In this document: one piece after another, positions 37,301-50,700 of the stretch
How positions within the stretch are numbered: the stretch's first letter is position 1
Layout of the letters: the number at the start of each line of letters is the position of its first letter
Assembly (NCBI RefSeq): GCF_947507565.1
Contig: NC_089193.1
Coordinates: forward strand, 1,856,325 to 1,920,324
Direction: 5' to 3'
From: Oscarella lobularis
Taxonomy: Eukaryota > Porifera > Homoscleromorpha > Homosclerophorida > Oscarellidae
Length of the DNA stretch: 64,000 nucleotides
The notes under the pieces: generated by a model
What the model was told of the DNA's origin: nothing
Seen by the model: the letters and a program-made list of their open reading frames with translations, nothing else
Database searches by the model: none
Made by a program: the position numbers and the translations under genes

Positions 37301-40300
37301 ACGCTCGCGACGACGGCAACTCCCAAACGGCGGCAACCTTAGCAAAAGCAAGCTACGACGTCCGCGCTCGTCTATCCGAAACCGAGCAAGATTTCACCGC
37401 TATTCAAGTTCTCGTCGTGACGTGGTCCAACGTCGCTAACTACCCTGACGGCTATTTCTATTACGGAAGCTCCTACGACTCTCTCTCGAACCTGGTACGT
37501 TGGCATCTTCGATGTGGGGTTTATGTTTAATTCTTGTTTGCAGCGTAATACTTTTCAACTCATTCTCGTCACAGACTCCGTCAGAACGTACGCCTTTTTC
37601 GTCTACGGGGATAACGGGCTTCATTGGTCGGGACGTTGGGGTCTTAGCGGCGTCGCCGGCTACGTGGCCACCGGCGCAAATGGACTATTCCTCGCCGGTG
37701 TCTCCAACGTCGTCGGATCGGGAACGCCGTCTATAAGCGAAGTGGACAATCTAATATATAACGAAGTCATTGGAACGCAGTGTGGCGCTTTTTTCGGCCT
37801 CTCCGTCGATCCTCAACAGGCCGATTTGAATCGTCAGAAATGCCTTAATTGGTTTTCGGACGATATTGATCGTCTCGGTAAGGAGGTAACGTGGGGCCAA
37901 GGAGTCGCTCAATCGTGTCCCTGCTCCGCTTGGCAAGCGTGGTGGGACTTTCGCTACAATCGAGCATTCGGCTTTCCCTGGAACGAACTGTCTTGTTTCT
38001 ATACGAGTTTCCCGAGACAATCTGACGGCCTGCTCATTGAAACGTCGTGCTGTTACAATTTTGGATCCCTCATACTAACGCCACCGTTGAGTGGCCAAGC
38101 GAGTCCCTATCATCGATTTTGGGATAGTACGAGTTATTTGCTTTACACAGCAGAGCCGTTTCGGTTCTGCTGCGCCGGGGGTGACGCGGATTTGTGCGCT
38201 CGCTATTTCGAACGAAGACCACCTGTCGACTGCACCGGTTACTTTCCCCTTAATCTCTGTAAGTAAATAAAAAATCCCTGTATTTATTCCTATGACGTTT
38301 TCCCTCAAGGCTGGGGTTACGGTGATCCTCATTTGCAAACGGCTGACGGCACGCAGTATACGTTCAACGGTCGAGGCGAATATGTTCTCATTCGAGGCAA
38401 GGGCAACGGGTTTACCATGCAAGCGCGCACCGTGCCGGCAGTCGGCAGCAACGCGACCGTTTTCTCGGCTTTTGTCATGGCGGCGTTTCCCAACGGCACG
38501 ACGAGCGACTTCGCATTCGCCGTGCCACTCTACGGCATTATTCACGCGGAACTAAAAGGAAACGATTCGATGACCGTCAAAGCTCGCAGAAATTCTTCCG
38601 CAACGTGGACCGATATTACGGCTGAGTACGAAGAATTGTCGGTGAACGACACGATGGACGTTTTTGGCTCGCTTATTTCGAGACCGGTAGCGAACGAGTT
38701 GGTTGTGCGATACCAACAAGGCATGTCCGTCACTGTGACCGTGAAAAAAGGTCTGATCACCGCCGTTTTTGCTGGCCCCAACGATCAGAAAAGCGACGAA
38801 ACGCGCGGCTTACTCGGCGTGTGGGACGACGATACGTCGAACGACTTTACGGCACGCGACGGCACCGTCGTGCCGACGAATTCTACCGATCGGCAAATTC
38901 ATTACGAGTTCGGTCAGACGTGGCAGATAACGGCAGACGAGTCGCTTTTCTGTTATCCCGACGGCAAGGGTCCCGCCGATTTTTCGTTTCCGAATCACGT
39001 TCCGCCGTTTATCGACGAAGCCGACTTCTCGAATGTGAGTCAGGCGTTGAGAGATGCGTGCGGAGACGACGCCGTCTGCTTGTATGACGGAGTTCAGACA
39101 GGCGACGTGGAAGTGGCGGCACAGACGAGACAAACGGAAACGGCGAATTTGGAGCAGATCGAATTTCTCGGTAATAAAATCCCATTTAAATCGCGCATTT
39201 CTTAAATTTTATTTCTAGACAACTTCCCTCCAACGATGCACGGGAATGATACTCTCAGAGCTTTCCTTAACCAGACGGTAACGTATCTTTTCACGGTGTC
39301 CGATCCCAACGATACGGTGACGATTCGCTTGGTCGGAACCACGCCACCTACTTCCGATTTCACGCTCGAACTCTCCAGCAGAGGCTCCTATAGTTTTACG
39401 TGGACTCCGTCGAGTCTGTCCCCCGTGAGTTTGCAGTTTGTCGCTAACGATTCCGCCGGGGCCTCCACTCTACTCCACCCTCTTGTTCGACTGTGCGGAT
39501 GTCGTCTCGATCTCGGTGCGATGTGCATCGATGCGACGGGGTCCGGAGGCGGCGATCGGTTCCTCTTACAAACATGCCAATGCGGATCAGGTCAATTAAA
39601 AAATCTCGTTATAATAATTTTCTCAATTTTAGTTTTGTACATCTAGGTTGGGAAGGGCCCTTGTGCGATCAGGATGAAGATGGTTGTGCTGATTTCGAGT
39701 GTTTTGAGGGCGTTGAATGCATTGATAATCCTCCGCCAGCGAGTGGCGCATCGTGCGGTCCGTGCCCAAACGGTTCGTCGTCCGTAAACGACACGGAGTT
39801 ATGCATTGGTGGGTTAACTGTTCGAGCTCTTTCTTTAAAATGCTTGAAGACTGTTTCTCAGATATTAACGAGTGCGAGACGAACACGTCAGGCTGCGAGC
39901 AAGTGTGTACGAATTTGCCGTTGCTCAGTTTCACGTGCAGCTGCAGAAGTGGATTTGTGCTAAATTCCGACGGGAGGACGTGCGATGGTGATTCCTTTTC
40001 TCCTAATAATTCGTCCTTTTATACGCCCGTTTCAAGATATTAACGAATGTGCGACGTCGAGGCCTTGTCATCAGATATGCGACAATACCGAGGGCTCGTT
40101 TAGATGCAATTGCGAAGAAGGTTTCCGTCTTGATAGCGACGGCGCTACGTGCATTGGTAAAAGCTTTTTGTTTCGTTTCCTTGCACCTTTTTTTGAACTC
40201 TTCCTTTTTCAGCCAATCAGACTTGCTCGTCGTCCAATTGCGAGCAGGTTTGCGCGATTATTAAAGGAAACCCAACTTGTTCGTGCAATCGTGGATTTGA

Positions 40301-42506
40301 GCTGAAAAGTGATAAAGAAAACTGTCAAGGTAAGCTTTCGCTTTAGCCTTGGCTTCCCCTCTCTTGAGTCGTCTTGTCTAGACATTGACGAATGCGCAAA
40401 CAGAAACGATAATGACTGCAACCAGCTCTGCCTCAACACCAACGGATCGTTTACGTGCGATTGTTCTAGTGGATACCAGTTGAATTCCGATGGACGCACC
40501 TGCGATGGTAATACCCGTGCTAATACTATTTTTTGACGTGATAATTCTTCTGGTAGACATCAACGAATGTTTTGTCTCTTTGTCCATTTGTCCTGGAGGG
40601 CAACAGTGCGCCAATACCGATGGCTCGTTCACTTGTAGCTGTGCTAGTGGATTGGAGCTCATAAACGGCTCTTGCCAAGGTAGAATAAGTCTGATATTTT
40701 CAGTTGAAGTCTTTGTGGAAAAGGTGACGTCTTTTCGCAGTTCCTTTCACTCCTACTGCATCTGCCGCTCCAACTGCTTTGCCTACTTCAGAATCGACAA
40801 CATCAAACGCATCTACTCCAAATACATCTGCTCCAAATACGTCTACTCCAACTGCAGCAGCGACTTCATCGTCTGCTCAGTTGCCTTTAGTTACAGCCAC
40901 GCCGGCTCCTTCCAAGCCGGCTCCCTCCACGCCGGCTCCCACCGAGGGGGAGAAAGGCGGTCTCTCTGATGCTGATGTCGTAGGAATTGTTGCAGGCACT
41001 GTCGGAGGGATCGTGTTTTTGGTGATGCTAATTATTGTCATCTATTGGATGTAAGTGTTTGAGAGGCAGCTATTGCGATTTTATGATGTCTGTAATTGCA
41101 GAGTGCAATCGAAGAAATCAGCCAAAGTGCTTCCCCACGATGAAGGACAAGAAATGGGTCTTATGCGTTCGTCCAAAGCTAAAAAGGGGCGAAGCTCACC
41201 GGACAGTCAATAGGATAGATCTTCACGCTTTTATTACGCAGAGTAGCTCACACTTTTTGCTGGAAGCAGCTGGACACATATTATCTTATATGTTGAATGT
41301 GCAGCAGTAGGCGATAAAATATTATCTAGAGCCCGTACACCTGTTTCTGTGTTGTTAGAAAGTCTCCAATGCTTTTCCGATTATTTTCCCCCTACCTTAC
41401 CCTACCCTGCCCACTTCTACTACCGATTAATCCAATGTAATACTTATCTGTCATTTTTTCTAGTGGAAGAGTGTCAATCATTAGCTCTGAAAAATTGTTC
41501 CTATGGCTGTATCCTTGTAAACAAAGTCGAAACTTGCCTGTGTGGACCTGGATTTCAGTTGAGCGAGGAGGAAAGAACCTGCAAGGGTAGGTCAGCCCTA
41601 TGTTGATACAAGGTGGTAACTATGTAAACTTAGACGTTGATGAATGCCAAGCGTCTCTCGACAATTGCCAACAGCTGTGCAACAATACGTGGGGAGACTA
41701 TTTGTGCGACTGCAGAGCCGGCTACTCTCTCAATCCTGACGGACGCAGTTGTGACGGTAAAGAAAACAGGCCGGGGTTGCAAAGGCTACTCATGATCTAT
41801 ATAGCTCAGCCCACTTACCCAGAGAACAGGCTAGTCGTTATTGTACTTCAGATTTCCACTGTGGCGGAGGTACAGGCGACTGAGGCAAATCAGAGCAAAC
41901 GCATCTACTGATTTATGTAGTTTGACGAGAGCCTGTTTCGAGAGGCTGTTGCCCTCGCAATATCTGAATACTGTGACAGCATAGGGGCAGCCTGTTTTGC
42001 TTCAAACCGTGCCAGGTCAGTAAGCAGTGGACTAGGATTTTATAGTACTGAAAGTGGTGTCCTTTCCAGACGATTAGCGACTTTGACTAAGGATAAAGTA
42101 GTCATTGTGAGTGTGACATCTGAAGGCGGTGGTCTGAGCGTTGCATTCTACGTTCTAAGCGGCATCGAAGGTGCAGCCGTTCCTCGTGACACTATCATTC
42201 AGGGACTCTCTACAGCAAAGGCCATCAAGCAATTACAAGACTTTGGATTTTCCGTTTTGAATTTTCAATCGACAACGACAGCTACTGGCCTGATTACAAT
42301 TGCTCCATTCGGCGGTTTTACTGCTGGAAAAATTGTTGGAGTTGTGTTGGGAACCCTGGGAGGCACAGGGCTGCTCATTGTCTCGATCGTGGCCTTCTAT
42401 TGGGTGTACGTGAGAGCATAATCCATTATTCAATTCATTTAAATCTTTTTGTAGTAGGGAAACTAAACGGTCAGCGAAAGTGTACCCAAAACTGCTAATC
42501 TACTAA
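31333..42506 (+). CDS. MUC4-like membrane mucin with two NIDO-AMOP-VWD modules (gene 2)
   Basis: ATG 31333 gives [17 protein letters not shown], the same signal peptide as gene 1, spliced 31384 to 31438 and 31539 to about 31594, in phase. Order: S/T/P-rich region with a triplicated exon block (31594-32790); module 3 (33113-35725); EGFs (35776-36805); hybrid linker exon; module 4 (36963-39595); EGFs (39650-40680); membrane end A (stop 41213) or end B (stop 42506). It has no large EGF array and no 48-bp repeats. One EGF at about 36700-36805 has lost a cysteine (Gly codon at 36768-36770). No inactivating stop was found in a spliced reading, so I treat it as functional. It is a paralogue of gene 1; same probable surface role. 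Confidence 0.75.
31594..32790 (+). repeat. Triplicated exon block in the mucin region of gene 2
   Basis: A block of about 440 bp occurs three times: an exon ending [18 protein letters not shown], a conserved 50-nt intron, an exon starting [10 protein letters not shown] with S/T/P linker, and an intron starting gtaagtagttacttgcggatcg. The intron includes sequence that is exon in gene 1 (near 18670-18715), so the block arose by recombination between an intron and an exon. Confidence 0.75.
33113..35725 (+). other. NIDO-AMOP-VWD module 3 (gene 2)
   Basis: Starts [19 protein letters not shown] and has a VWD with [21 protein letters not shown] differs from modules 2 and 4 in [20 protein letters not shown]. 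The Asn-Asp pair of SDPNDTVTI is missing (reads SDDMVTI). Otherwise nearly identical. Confidence 0.85.
36889..37085 (+). other. Hybrid exon: end-A stalk joined to NIDO start
   Basis: The exon begins as the membrane-end-A stalk exon does ([15 protein letters not shown]) and continues, without the helix, into [20 protein letters not shown], the start of a NIDO domain. The join lies in the Thr/Pro-rich stretch that both exon types share. Confidence 0.8.
36963..39595 (+). other. NIDO-AMOP-VWD module 4 (gene 2)
   Basis: Almost identical to module 2 over exons and introns, including the AMOP segment [18 protein letters not shown] and the VWD start [17 protein letters not shown]. Closest pair in the window. 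Confidence 0.85.
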
Positions 42507-42913
42507 GTCATTGGTTGGCTGTATTACTAATTACGTGTAGCGTCAAATTCAATACCGGTATTACATAGTCAGCAAATTATTTTTAGCAAAAAAATGATGC
42601 AATTATAATAGCGCCTCAAGTTCAAGATTGCGATCGAAAAATGACTCGTGCATTGACGCCTTTCCTCTTCTTCAACGGTTTCATTTCGATTATCGGTAGA
42701 TGCATTATAGATTTTCTCGCTCACGCGGCTATCCGGGCATCGCGCATATCGAAAACTCTTCGAATTCGCTTTGCGCTCGCCTTCGAGCTCATCGGCTTCA
42801 TCGGACAGCGAGATTCCCACGCTCGTTTATCCGCCAATCGGGAATCCGCAGCCGCAGGGACCCCCTTTCGAAACCGTTTCGCAGCACCTCCCCACCCAAA
42901 AACATCGAAAAAA

Positions 42914-44551
42914 ATGCAAGCGACGGACTTTAACTCGTGGACGACGGACGATGTCTGCAACTGGCTCAACTACGTGAACCTCGGCCAATACCAAATCGCT
43001 TTTCGTCGAGCCGAAATCGAAGGCCGCCACCTCTCCTACGTCGACAACAACTTTCTCATAACCCAACTCCACATCACGAGCATGATCCAGCAGCAAGAAA
43101 TCAAACGCGCCGTCGAGGGCCTTATCGGGGGCCCCGCCCAATCGAGCACCCTTATCACGTCGGCGCGTCGTCGCGTCGTCATGGACGGCAAATGCGAGCC
43201 GCTACTCAACATTTCCGCGCAGGCACTCTTGCACGACAAATGTCGTCATAGCGGTTGGCTGAAAAAATTAGGAGCCAAAGTGAAAAATTGGAAACAGCGC
43301 TATCACGTGCTCAAAAACGGCTGTATGTATTATTTCGAACAGGACACTTCCCAGCGCGCTAAGGGCCAATTTTCCCTTTATAATTACCGCGTCGAACGCG
43401 CTACGACTACGGAAGTGCGTCAATTTCCCTGGGCGTACAAATTAGTCAATAAGGAACAATCGAAACGCACGTGGTTCTTCGCCGCTTCCGCTCAACACGA
43501 AATGGAAACGTGGATGCAAAAAATCACGGAAGACATAGCGGAATTTTGCGAACCGGCGACAAGCAAACGACCCCCGTCGACGTTCGACCAATCGAGCGGA
43601 AGCGACGATAACGACGTCTATGACATTCCCCGCGACGATTCGAGTCCTTTCGACGCGTCAACAGGACCAGCGCCGCCCGTTCTTCCGCGATCGGTGTCGC
43701 GTAGAGTTTCGAGGGAAGCGGCACCGTTGCCGTTGCCGCCGCCCATCGAAGAGGACGTGGGATCGCCGTTATTGGCGGGAAACGTGCCGCCGTCGTCGTC
43801 ATGGAAACAGTCTACGTTAGATCGCGGTCCGCCGCCTCTTCCGCCAACCGCTTCGTCTCGCCTCGCTTCCAAACCGGACTCCGACGATTCGGCGGACGAT
43901 TATTTGGAGTTGGAGGACGACGTTCGACGACCGCCTCGCCCCGCCAAGAAAACGAATTCTCCCATGAAACGGGTTCCCACTCGTAAGCCTGCAGGTGCCG
44001 TTAGAATGTTCCCGGAAGCGGTTATACCGCCGCCGAAACAGCCCGGTCCTTATCGGTCCGGTCCGAGTCCCTCCTCGCCTGTTCCGCCGCCGAAACCGAT
44101 TCCGAAACCGCGCGTTGTGACGTCGAAGGTTTCGCCGCCCGCTTTGCCACCCAAAGGCGATGAGGACGACGACTATGAGGACGATAGGGCGGGATCGGGT
44201 CCCGAGGATCAGTACGTTGAGCCGGAAAAAGCGATGAGTCCGACCGGTACGTTTCATGACGTCATGCCGCCGTCGGCGATTCAGTCGGTGAGTCGCGAGG
44301 AGGCGGAACGGTTGGTGCAACGATTGGGGCAAATTGGGGTCTATTTGCTACGCGATAGCAGGAATGCGGGATCCGAGAAAGTGCTGACGGTTTCGTCGGA
44401 TGGAAAGCCGAGGCATTTTAAGGTTACTTTCAATGAGATGGGGTATTCACTGCAGGTGGGGGTCAATTTTCGAAGTCTCAGGGAGTTGCTGCACTATTAT
44501 CGCAAGGCCAATTTACCGAGGACTAATTTTAAGCTTTGTCGAGCACTCTAG
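42914..44551 (+). CDS. SAM-PH-SH2 adaptor, SH3BP2-like
   Basis: A single-exon gene of 545 residues. SAM domain about 5-72 (WTTDDVCNWLNYVNLGQYQ). PH domain about 112-212 (HSGWLKKLGAKVKNWKQRYHVL, with WMQKI near its end). A long linker follows with Pro-rich SH3-binding stretches and tyrosine motifs YDIP, YLEL, YEDD and YVEP. SH2 domain about 455-545, with GVYLLRDSR carrying the phosphotyrosine Arg. PH-PxxP-SH2 is the plan of SH3BP2; a SAM domain in front is not. It probably links membrane phosphoinositides to phosphotyrosine proteins. The frame stays open upstream to 42641, but the ATG at 42914 sits right before the SAM domain and the upstream part is not conserved in composition, so I chose it. 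Part of the upstream flank is copied at 29838-30003. Confidence 0.82.
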   Translation: MQATDFNSWTTDDVCNWLNYVNLGQYQIAFRRAEIEGRHLSYVDNNFLITQLHITSMIQQQEIKRAVEGLIGGPAQSSTLITSARRRVVMDGKCEPLLNISAQALLHDKCRHSGWLKKLGAKVKNWKQRYHVLKNGCMYYFEQDTSQRAKGQFSLYNYRVERATTTEVRQFPWAYKLVNKEQSKRTWFFAASAQHEMETWMQKITEDIAEFCEPATSKRPPSTFDQSSGSDDNDVYDIPRDDSSPFDASTGPAPPVLPRSVSRRVSREAAPLPLPPPIEEDVGSPLLAGNVPPSSSWKQSTLDRGPPPLPPTASSRLASKPDSDDSADDYLELEDDVRRPPRPAKKTNSPMKRVPTRKPAGAVRMFPEAVIPPPKQPGPYRSGPSPSSPVPPPKPIPKPRVVTSKVSPPALPPKGDEDDDYEDDRAGSGPEDQYVEPEKAMSPTGTFHDVMPPSAIQSVSREEAERLVQRLGQIGVYLLRDSRNAGSEKVLTVSSDGKPRHFKVTFNEMGYSLQVGVNFRSLRELLHYYRKANLPRTNFKLCRAL

Positions 44552-44792
44552 CTCTGACCTATTGTAAGTAACTCTTCAGGAAAATGACTTGCATTCATTT
44601 TTTTTGTTGTACCACTCTACGTTTTTAATTTTCTCTTTTTTTTTGCAAGTCCTTTTGTGGTACGGTACTTTCAATGCTTTTTCCCAATTTTAACTAACCG
44701 AGGTACAGTCTGACGTCGCTAAAAAATATCATCCATGCGGATTCTCTAGATTTGCGCGTGCGCGCGCGCGATCGAAGCCCCCACACGCGAAA
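44552..44792. other. Intergenic region before the ROCO kinase gene
   Basis: A 241-bp stretch rich in T runs, then a CG-alternating run (gcgcgtgcgcgcgcgcgatcg) just before the start ATG. No ORF; presumably the promoter. Confidence 0.4.
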
Positions 44793-47700
44793 ATGGCGTC
44801 ATTCCGCGTGCTCCAGTCGCTAATACAGCGCGGCATGCACGACGAGCTTCGCGCTCGCCTAGAACACGACGCACAGCTCGCGAACGCCGAAGATTCGGAC
44901 GGACGTCATCTCGTTCACTACGCAGCGATCAAAAGCCGAGCCGAATGCCTCAAAGTGCTCTTGCAGCACGGAGGTTAGCAGAAAAATAGACAATTCCTCG
45001 ATGTAGATCACTCGTCTAGGCAATCCGAACGCTAAAGCGTCGAAGGAGTCGAACGCGGTTAGTTCGTTTGGGAAGAAATGGGCGTTTTGTCCACGTGAAC
45101 TTTTGTTCTAGACACCGTTGCACTTTGCCGCTCGTAGCGGCTCCCTAGCATGCGTCGAATTGCTCGTCTGTAACGGCGCCGACCTGTTTCAACGGACGGA
45201 CGGGACGAATTTGACGCCGAAAGCGATGGCCGCCTATCAGAATATGAAAGGCTGCAAGGAATATTTGGATGAAGCCGAGAGGCGCTGGTTGAAGGCGAAG
45301 AAAGAAGAGGAGACGCGTCGTAAAGCGGGTCAGTAATTAGAAAAAATTTCAATTTGAAAATATGCAATTAATTAAATTAGAACTTAAACAAGCGTGCTTG
45401 AACGGCGACCTTAATTTGATTAAGTCGATTGTGGCTGATTCGGATGACGTATCGCCGTCGATTCGTTTTCACGACGGAACAAACCTTTTGTATCTGTAAG
45501 AGACACACATAGGCTACAAATAATAACAATGTCTCTCTATTCTTATCTAGATCTGCGTATGCTGGTCATTACCCCATTGTTTCTTATCTTATCAATGAAT
45601 GTGATCTTCGCGTCGTCGAAGCGCATCATCTAACTAAGGAAACGCCGCTTCACGCTGCCTGTCAGAACGGCGGTCATTTAGAAATTATCAATCTATTATT
45701 GATCTATTTTCCCTATTTGGCGACGTCGAAATCGCGCAACGGCGAAGTCGCTCTTCACCTCGCCGCGCGACACGATCACAGATACATCGCCAAGCTTCTT
45801 CTCCAAGGCAAAGCGATACTGAAAGTCAATCCAAACGACTCCATACTCGACATCATGAAATCGGGCGATTGGATAGGAAAACCGACCGCCGATTCCGGTC
45901 GATCCATTCACATTCTCTCATCGGTTCTTATTATCAACGAGCGCAACGATCTCGGCGAGACGCCTCTCTACGTAGCAGCCGAAAACGGCTGCTTCGACAT
46001 CGTCAATCTCTTCCTACACCAAGGCAAAGGCGTCGACGTGAAAATAGCGACGTGCGGCGGTCGCACGGCTCTCCACGCCGCCGCCGCGGGCGGTCACACG
46101 GCCATAGCTGAATTACTGTTAGAAGCGGGGGCGGACGTTGCCACGGTGACCATGGTCGACGGGGAAGCTGTTACGCCGCTCGTCGAAGCGGCAGGCGAAG
46201 GTCACTTGGATACGGTTCGATTGCTCATGAAGTTCGGCGCTGAGGATCGCGACGGCGCGGCGCTGGGCGCTGCTCAGCGCCGAGGGCATTGGGACATTGT
46301 GCGCGCCATTCTCGCGCGCACGGGCGTCACGCGTCAGCGCGAAGCGGAAATCGGCGTCTATTGGAATCAGTTGAAGATGCGCGCGTTCGACGCCGGTTGC
46401 CTGGAGACGGTCGTCAATGAAAACGATTGTCGTCGTTTGGCGATTCTCGACGTCAGTAAGAACAATATCGATGAACTACCGACGGAAATATTTCGTTTGA
46501 CCGACTTGCGAGAATTCCACGCGTCCGAAAATCGGCTCGTCGCCCTGCCGAACGACGATTGGCGATGCGAGAAACTCGAATTCATTGACGTTTCGCGTAA
46601 TCGTCTCGTCGCCTTACCGACCCCACTCCTTCATCTCAAACGTCTAACAGGAATCGACGCATCTCATAATAAAATCCGCGAACTCTCGCCCGACATTTGG
46701 CTCACTCCATCTCTCCAACGTCTCCAAATTAACAACAATTCCATCGTTGAATTACCGACCGCTCTCGTCGCCCCGGAAACGGTCAACGTATCAGGTCGCT
46801 CGACTCCCGGACGTAGCTCGAGCGGCATCGGCGCAACGCGTCGTCGATCGTCATCGCGTCTTTCCTCCGATCCCGTTCGTCGCACGCAGCGCTACAACGT
46901 CGGCAGCGCCCTCTGTCGTCCTCTCCTCATTACGAATCGTCGTCCTTTTGGAGGACGACGCGTCGATTTAACATTTCTCGACGTTTCGTCCAATCAACTA
47001 CGCGCTCTTCCCGACGAACTCCCCTGTCTCGCACCGCGTCTCGAAAAACTCAAAGCATCAAATAACCAAATCGTCGCCGTCGCCGTGCCGCACGGCTTTC
47101 CGTCGACGCTCAAAGAACTCATTCTAGATGGGAATCACATTGAGGAGTTTATTTGTAAGACGATTTCGTCGCCCGTTTCGCCGTGTCCCCGTTCCGCCGT
47201 CATTCCCGAAATGGAATCCGTCGAACCGGGCGTCGCTCTTCGAAGCGTCTCGAAGAATAAACCGTGCGAACATCGTCAGCACAAAGTCCTCGACGATTTG
47301 CGCACTTTGTCGTTGAGAAATAATCGTTTGAAAACGGAGAATTTCTGCTTGTCGTTTCCCGAATTGGTGGCGCCCGTCGACGAGCGAAATACGACGCTGC
47401 GGACTATGATGCCGGAGGATCGAGGTGGCGATACGGAGACGACGGCGGCGACGGCGACGGCGGCTTCCGCGTCGCCGCTCGTTTTTTGTCCGATTTTGAA
47501 GCGTTTGCATTTGAAGGAGAATAAGTTGCGCGAAGTTCCGACGTCCGTTTGTAAGCTTTTTAAGCTTTTTGGTCTCGATTTGAGTGGGAATCGGAAGATC
47601 GTTGGACTTCCCTTGGAAATGGGTCGGCTTAAGGATTTGTGGGATTTGAATGTCGACGATTTGCCGCTCGTCGATCCGCCGCCGGATATCGTGAAGAAAG

Positions 47701-50700
47701 GAACGAAAGTGATAGTCGAGTTTCTATGGCAAAAACTTAAACAGTAAGAAAAATAAATAAGTAACGATAATTCTTTTTGAAATTTTTTCGTCAAAGAGCG
47801 ATGCCGTATCGTCGTCTTAAATTGATGCTAGTCGGTTCTCATAACAAGGGTAAGACGACGCTGATGGGACAGTTGACGAAGGAGGGCCAGAAAAGCGATT
47901 CTGACGGCGCATTTAATAACGAAATTGTATCTGCGACGAAGAGAACCATGTCCACTGTCGGTATTGATATCGTTGAGTGGACTCTTGGTCGTCGTAGTAG
48001 CATCTTTCATCGGAATACGTTGATTACGTTTATGATATGGGATTTTGGAGGCCAGGAAGAATATCATGCGACTCATCAGATTTTTCTCTCGCGACGATCT
48101 CTTTATCTTGTTGTTTGGAGTCTCGCTGACGAAATGGGTGGTATCGAAGGACTAGGACAATGGCTACGAAATATCGAAGTAAATTAATTCATTTTTTTCC
48201 TTTTTCGACGCGTTTTGAGTTTGATTTTTAGTCTCGCGCTCCGTCGTCTGCCGTCATTATTGTCGGCACGTTTCTCGACTACGTGCCGGAGAAAGAGCGG
48301 AACGAGAGACTGCGGAAGTATCGCGCGGAGATTCGGGAGCGATACGGCGAAGTCGGCATGATCCAAGCCGGTTTTCCGATCATCTACGGCGTGTGTTTCG
48401 TCAACGCGCTAAACAACGATAAACATATCGGTGAACTGAGAAAAAAGATCTTTGAAACGGCGTCGGGTCTTCGCGAATTCGCCGGTAAGATAATCAAGAA
48501 CAAAAACATTCTTTATCAATTTTTTTTTTGATAAGGTCAAGGTGCAAGGATTGGAAAAACGGGCGAACCTCGCTTGCTATTGGATCAACACGTGCCAGCT
48601 GGATACATTCAGATTGAGGAGAGAGTAACGGACGTTAAAGTGCAGATGTTGAGGTCCGGCGAGGTTCCTGTACTCACGAAAGCCGAATTCAAGTAACCGT
48701 CCCCTTCTCTCCGCCCCTACGACTTATTAAACGAATCTCTACTGTAGAGATAAAATTCTTTCTGACGATCACGTATCTTTCGTTGATAAAGACGTCGAAG
48801 ACGAAGTCAACGCCGCTGTCGATTTTCTTCACGAAAACGGTAGAATCCCTCATTTTTTTTCTCTCCCTTTTCAATGTGGATTCGTCTCTAAGGCATTCTC
48901 CTTCACTTCACTGACGGTAGCCTGGCCAACTATTATTTCCTAAGTCCTCAATGGCTCTGCGACATGCTAGCGCACATTATCACCGTGGAAGAAGTCAATC
49001 GTTGGATTTCTCCGGAAGGTTAAGGAAACGATGATCATATCTTAGCCTTTTTTAGATTTTCTTTCCTTAGGTATATTGGATATGGAGAATTTTCGGCTGA
49101 TTTTCACGAGACGTCAGTTTCCTCTCAGTATGAACCGATGCTATTTGGATTTGCTGGATAAATTCGAAGTTGCCGTTCAACTCGACAAGAATCGACTTCT
49201 CGTTCCGTCGCGACTTCCCGCCGTCCGCGACGACGTTCACAGAGAGAAGAACGACCGACTCGTCAATTCCCTAAGAGTACGTAAGAAAACCCACTTAGAA
49301 TTTCGTGAAAAAATCGTCTTTTAGCTTCCCCTACATCGTCACTACGGTCTCAAATACGTTCCCATTGGCTTGTGGCCGCGTCTCATATCCCGTCTCATTG
49401 GCGATAAGAATCTCGTGCGGCTTCTCGTCGACGCCGCCGACGGAATGAGCGACGTCGCCTTCGACGCAGCCAACGACGTCAAATGGTTCGCGTGGAAAAC
49501 GGGCGCCGAACTGCGCTGGAAAAATCGTCCCGTCGCGCGCGTCGCCGAAATCCGCGACCGCCTCTTCGCCCACCGCAAATTCGCCGACACCAAACTCGTC
49601 CAAATGATGCTATTTGACAGCAATGACGGTGAGCCTACGTATCGACCCTACGCGTCGAATCGCAACGTTGGTATTCAAATCTGGGTCGCCAGTCGTCCGA
49701 GCGAAATTATCGCCGCCTCGCAAGCGCGACCCGAACGCCGTCTCCCGTCGTCCCATAAGCGCGTCGTCGACAGCGTCTCCCTATATCACGACGGAAAAAA
49801 CATGACCTATTCCGTCGTCGAACCGAACGACTCCGGCGATTTCGTCACAATCGATAAAGAGTCGTCCTTCGCTTCGTCCGATCCGTCGAGTCTCTTTAGT
49901 TCTTTGTCGGGTTCCTATGGGATTTCTAGTCGACCGGAGCCGCTCGCCGCTCGCCTATTCACGCGCTGTCTCGAACGCGTGAATTTTCTTCTCGAGGATT
50001 GGTTCCACGGGCTTCGTCGCGAGTACGATTGCATGTCGTTGTGCCCCGAGTGTCTGCGCGCCGGTTTGAGTCAGCTGGAGACGGCCGAAGGACGCGTTTC
50101 TCATCCCATCACGTTTTGCGTTTTCGATTTCAAGCAGTGCGTTCAACGAGCCGTCGACGACGACACGATACCGTGCGTGGAACACGGGAATATTCCTCTT
50201 ATAAAAATCGTGCCGGATGCCGTACGTTGAGATTTGTTTAATTAATTCGTTGTTTAATTTCGGGGGGTTTTAGGTGTTTGGCGATTTGCCGCAGGAGCAG
50301 ATCATCGAATCGCAGAATTTGACTCGTGATAAATTAATCGGTGAAGGCGGATTTGCGAGCGTTTACGAAGGCAGACTCACTCGCAAGACAGGCAGGGTAA
50401 ATACTAGTAACAGGCTATCCCTACAGAAAGCTGTAGGGGTAACGAAACTTAAACAGTTTTCTGTAGGGGTAACGAAACTTAAACAGTTTTCTGTAGGGGT
50501 AACGAAACTTAAACAGTCTACGTACAGCTTTCTACCTATACAGAAAGCTGTATAGGTAACGAAACTTAAACAGTCTACCTATACAGAAAGCTGTATAGGT
50601 CTACCTATACAGAAAGCTGTATAGGTAACGAAACTTAAACAGTCTACGTACAGCTTTCTACCTATACAGAAAGCTGTATAGGTCTACCTATACAGAAAGC

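Noticed and set aside
42641-42913. N-terminal extension of the SAM-PH-SH2 protein from ATG 42641
   Set aside because: The frame is open, but the segment has no conserved feature and its first part is copied as non-coding flank at 29838-30003; the ATG at 42914 abuts the SAM domain.
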